DNA of 64,000 bases, taken from NCBI RefSeq assembly GCF_025264665.1, contig NZ_CP073697.1, positions 1,178,001 through 1,242,000 of the forward strand, given 5' to 3'. The stretch's first letter is position 1, and every line of letters starts with the position of its first letter. This DNA comes from Edaphobacter flagellatus (GTDB lineage Bacteria > Acidobacteriota > Terriglobia > Terriglobales > Acidobacteriaceae). Made by a program: the position numbers and the translations under genes. The notes below the pieces were generated by a model. That model did not search any database, was not told the DNA's origin, and saw nothing but the letters and a program-made list of their open reading frames with translations. Positions 63,263 through 64,000 of this stretch are shown here, one piece after another.

Positions 63263-64000
63263 CTACCGCCGCGCCACCCGCAGCACCTTCTTATTCCCAT
63301 CATTCTTTGCCGGCTTCAGTCCCAGAATCCCGCAAACAAAGTCATACACATTCACATTCCTAAATGAAGCCAGCTTTACCCCAGGCTTAATATCCGGGCC
63401 TTCTGCAAAGAAGATCGCCTTCATCTCCGGCACACGCGCCGGATCATAGCCATGGCCGCCGAGGTTCTTGATCTCCTCCGTCTTGGCGTTTGCCTCCAGC
63501 GGATACAGCCCCATCGGCACCACCACCGGATCGCCCTCACGCGGATTCGCATTGAAGTCCAGCGGCTTCGGAACATCCTTCAACCGGTATACAGCAAACC
63601 GTGGATCGTTCAGCGCCTTCAGCCCGTTATAGATGCGCTGCTTCTCGGCCTCGTCCTTCGGATAGATATTCTGCCCCGCCGTCTTCGCATCTTTCAGGTC
63701 CACCAGCTTCGCGATGGAGATCCACTTGCGATCGGCAAACTTCACCATACCGTGATCGGCGACGACAATCATATCGACCGCCAGCCCCGTGGCTTTCAAC
63801 CGGTCTTCCAGCTCTCCCATCAACGCGTCCAGATGATGCACCGCATCGCGACATTCGTCCGAGTCCGGTCCAAAATCATGTCCGGCGTGGTCCACGTTTG
63901 AGTAGTAAAGCGTAATCAGATGCGGACGTTCGGCCTCTGCCAGCGACAACCACGCGATAACCTGATCAATCCGCTTCTCATCGTCGAACTTGTCGTCAAA
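63263..64000 (-). CDS. Alkaline-phosphatase-superfamily nucleotide pyrophosphatase/phosphodiesterase, C-terminal part
   Basis: The last 246 codons of a phosphodiesterase; the frame stays open to the window edge, so the start and the catalytic Thr are outside. What is seen matches the C-terminal half of the NPP family: metal ligands in LYYSNVDHAGHDFGPDS (Asp and His), VVADHGM (Asp-His pair) and the final His in NLGGHGYDP. Such enzymes cut nucleotide diphosphates or phosphodiesters outside the cytosol. It is convergent with the M23 peptidase gene. Confidence 0.88.
   Translation of the reverse strand, partial: FDDKFDDEKRIDQVIAWLSLAEAERPHLITLYYSNVDHAGHDFGPDSDECRDAVHHLDALMGELEDRLKATGLAVDMIVVADHGMVKFADRKWISIAKLVDLKDAKTAGQNIYPKDEAEKQRIYNGLKALNDPRFAVYRLKDVPKPLDFNANPREGDPVVVPMGLYPLEANAKTEEIKNLGGHGYDPARVPEMKAIFFAEGPDIKPGVKLASFRNVNVYDFVCGILGLKPAKNDGNKKVLRVARR

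Overview
The window looks like chromosome of an acidobacterium (order Terriglobales, relatives of Granulicella, Edaphobacter or Terriglobus). This is inferred from the gene set: a diderm envelope with an Omp85 insertase, a stand-alone UbiA-type prenyltransferase fitting menaquinone synthesis, a Mycobacterium-like thiocarboxylate cysteine route, many secreted proteins of unknown function, and short G-rich Shine-Dalgarno sites. No prophage, insertion sequence, CRISPR array, integrase or rRNA gene was seen. Most of the window is housekeeping DNA with intact genes.

Layout. 0-2.5 kb: N-terminus of Lon (cut by the window edge), pheA, and two small stress-type proteins. 2.5-12.7 kb (minus): UbiA/MqnP prenyltransferase, a triple-BON periplasmic protein, then an envelope operon bamA-like / SurA-like / tamB. 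12.9-18.6 kb (plus): ThiF/MoeB adenylyltransferase, an ECF sigma/anti-sigma pair, a candidate structured RNA, aroK, an AI-2E-family permease, a membrane protein and rsmE. 18.8-23.2 kb (minus): dnaJ, grpE, hrcA, an Mrp-type ATPase and an acyl-CoA thioesterase. 23.3-28.9 kb: TPR protein, AAA ATPase plus VWA protein, DUF2076 protein, AsmA-like protein. 29.0-32.6 kb: a bufferin-type copper-peptide operon (precursor, MNIO maturase, BufC partner, DoxX protein) running directly into a second ECF sigma/anti-sigma pair. 32.6-38.1 kb (minus): membrane protein, NUDIX hydrolase, CocE/NonD hydrolase, CDGSH protein, UBP zinc finger and an NtrC-type regulator. 38.8-40.6 kb: radical SAM gene, DinB gene and a duplicated 3' scrap of the radical SAM gene.

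41-45.7 kb (minus) is the old translation cluster: tRNA-Thr(TGT), tRNA-Tyr, tRNA-Thr(GGT), tRNA-Gly, tuf, rpmG, tRNA-Trp, secE, nusG, rplK. It ends at a strong hairpin after rplK without the usual rplA. 45.8-52.2 kb: HAD phosphatase, two exported proteins, a tandem HD-GYP protein, a GH29 fucosidase and a PepSY-like protein. 52.3-55.4 kb (minus): cysM, JAMM peptidase, ubiquitin-like CysO and moeZ, a complete protein-thiocarboxylate pathway to cysteine. 55.5-64 kb: rsmI, a site-2-protease homologue that has lost both zinc histidines, rsmD, a phosphatase, a trans-sulfuration enzyme, thiL, an M23 peptidase and a truncated alkaline-phosphatase-superfamily enzyme.

The points most worth following are: (1) an intergenic module present three times, with a fixed 17-bp spacing between GTGCCGATY and a -10-like hexamer, and in two copies a second block with fixed 11- and 30-bp spacing; (2) a CysO-like protein carrying an 18-residue Cys-rich tail after its GG, next to the JAMM peptidase that could remove it; (3) the bufferin operon coupled to an ECF sigma/anti-sigma pair; (4) a promoter-to-terminator structured RNA candidate in front of aroK; (5) the zinc-less site-2 protease.
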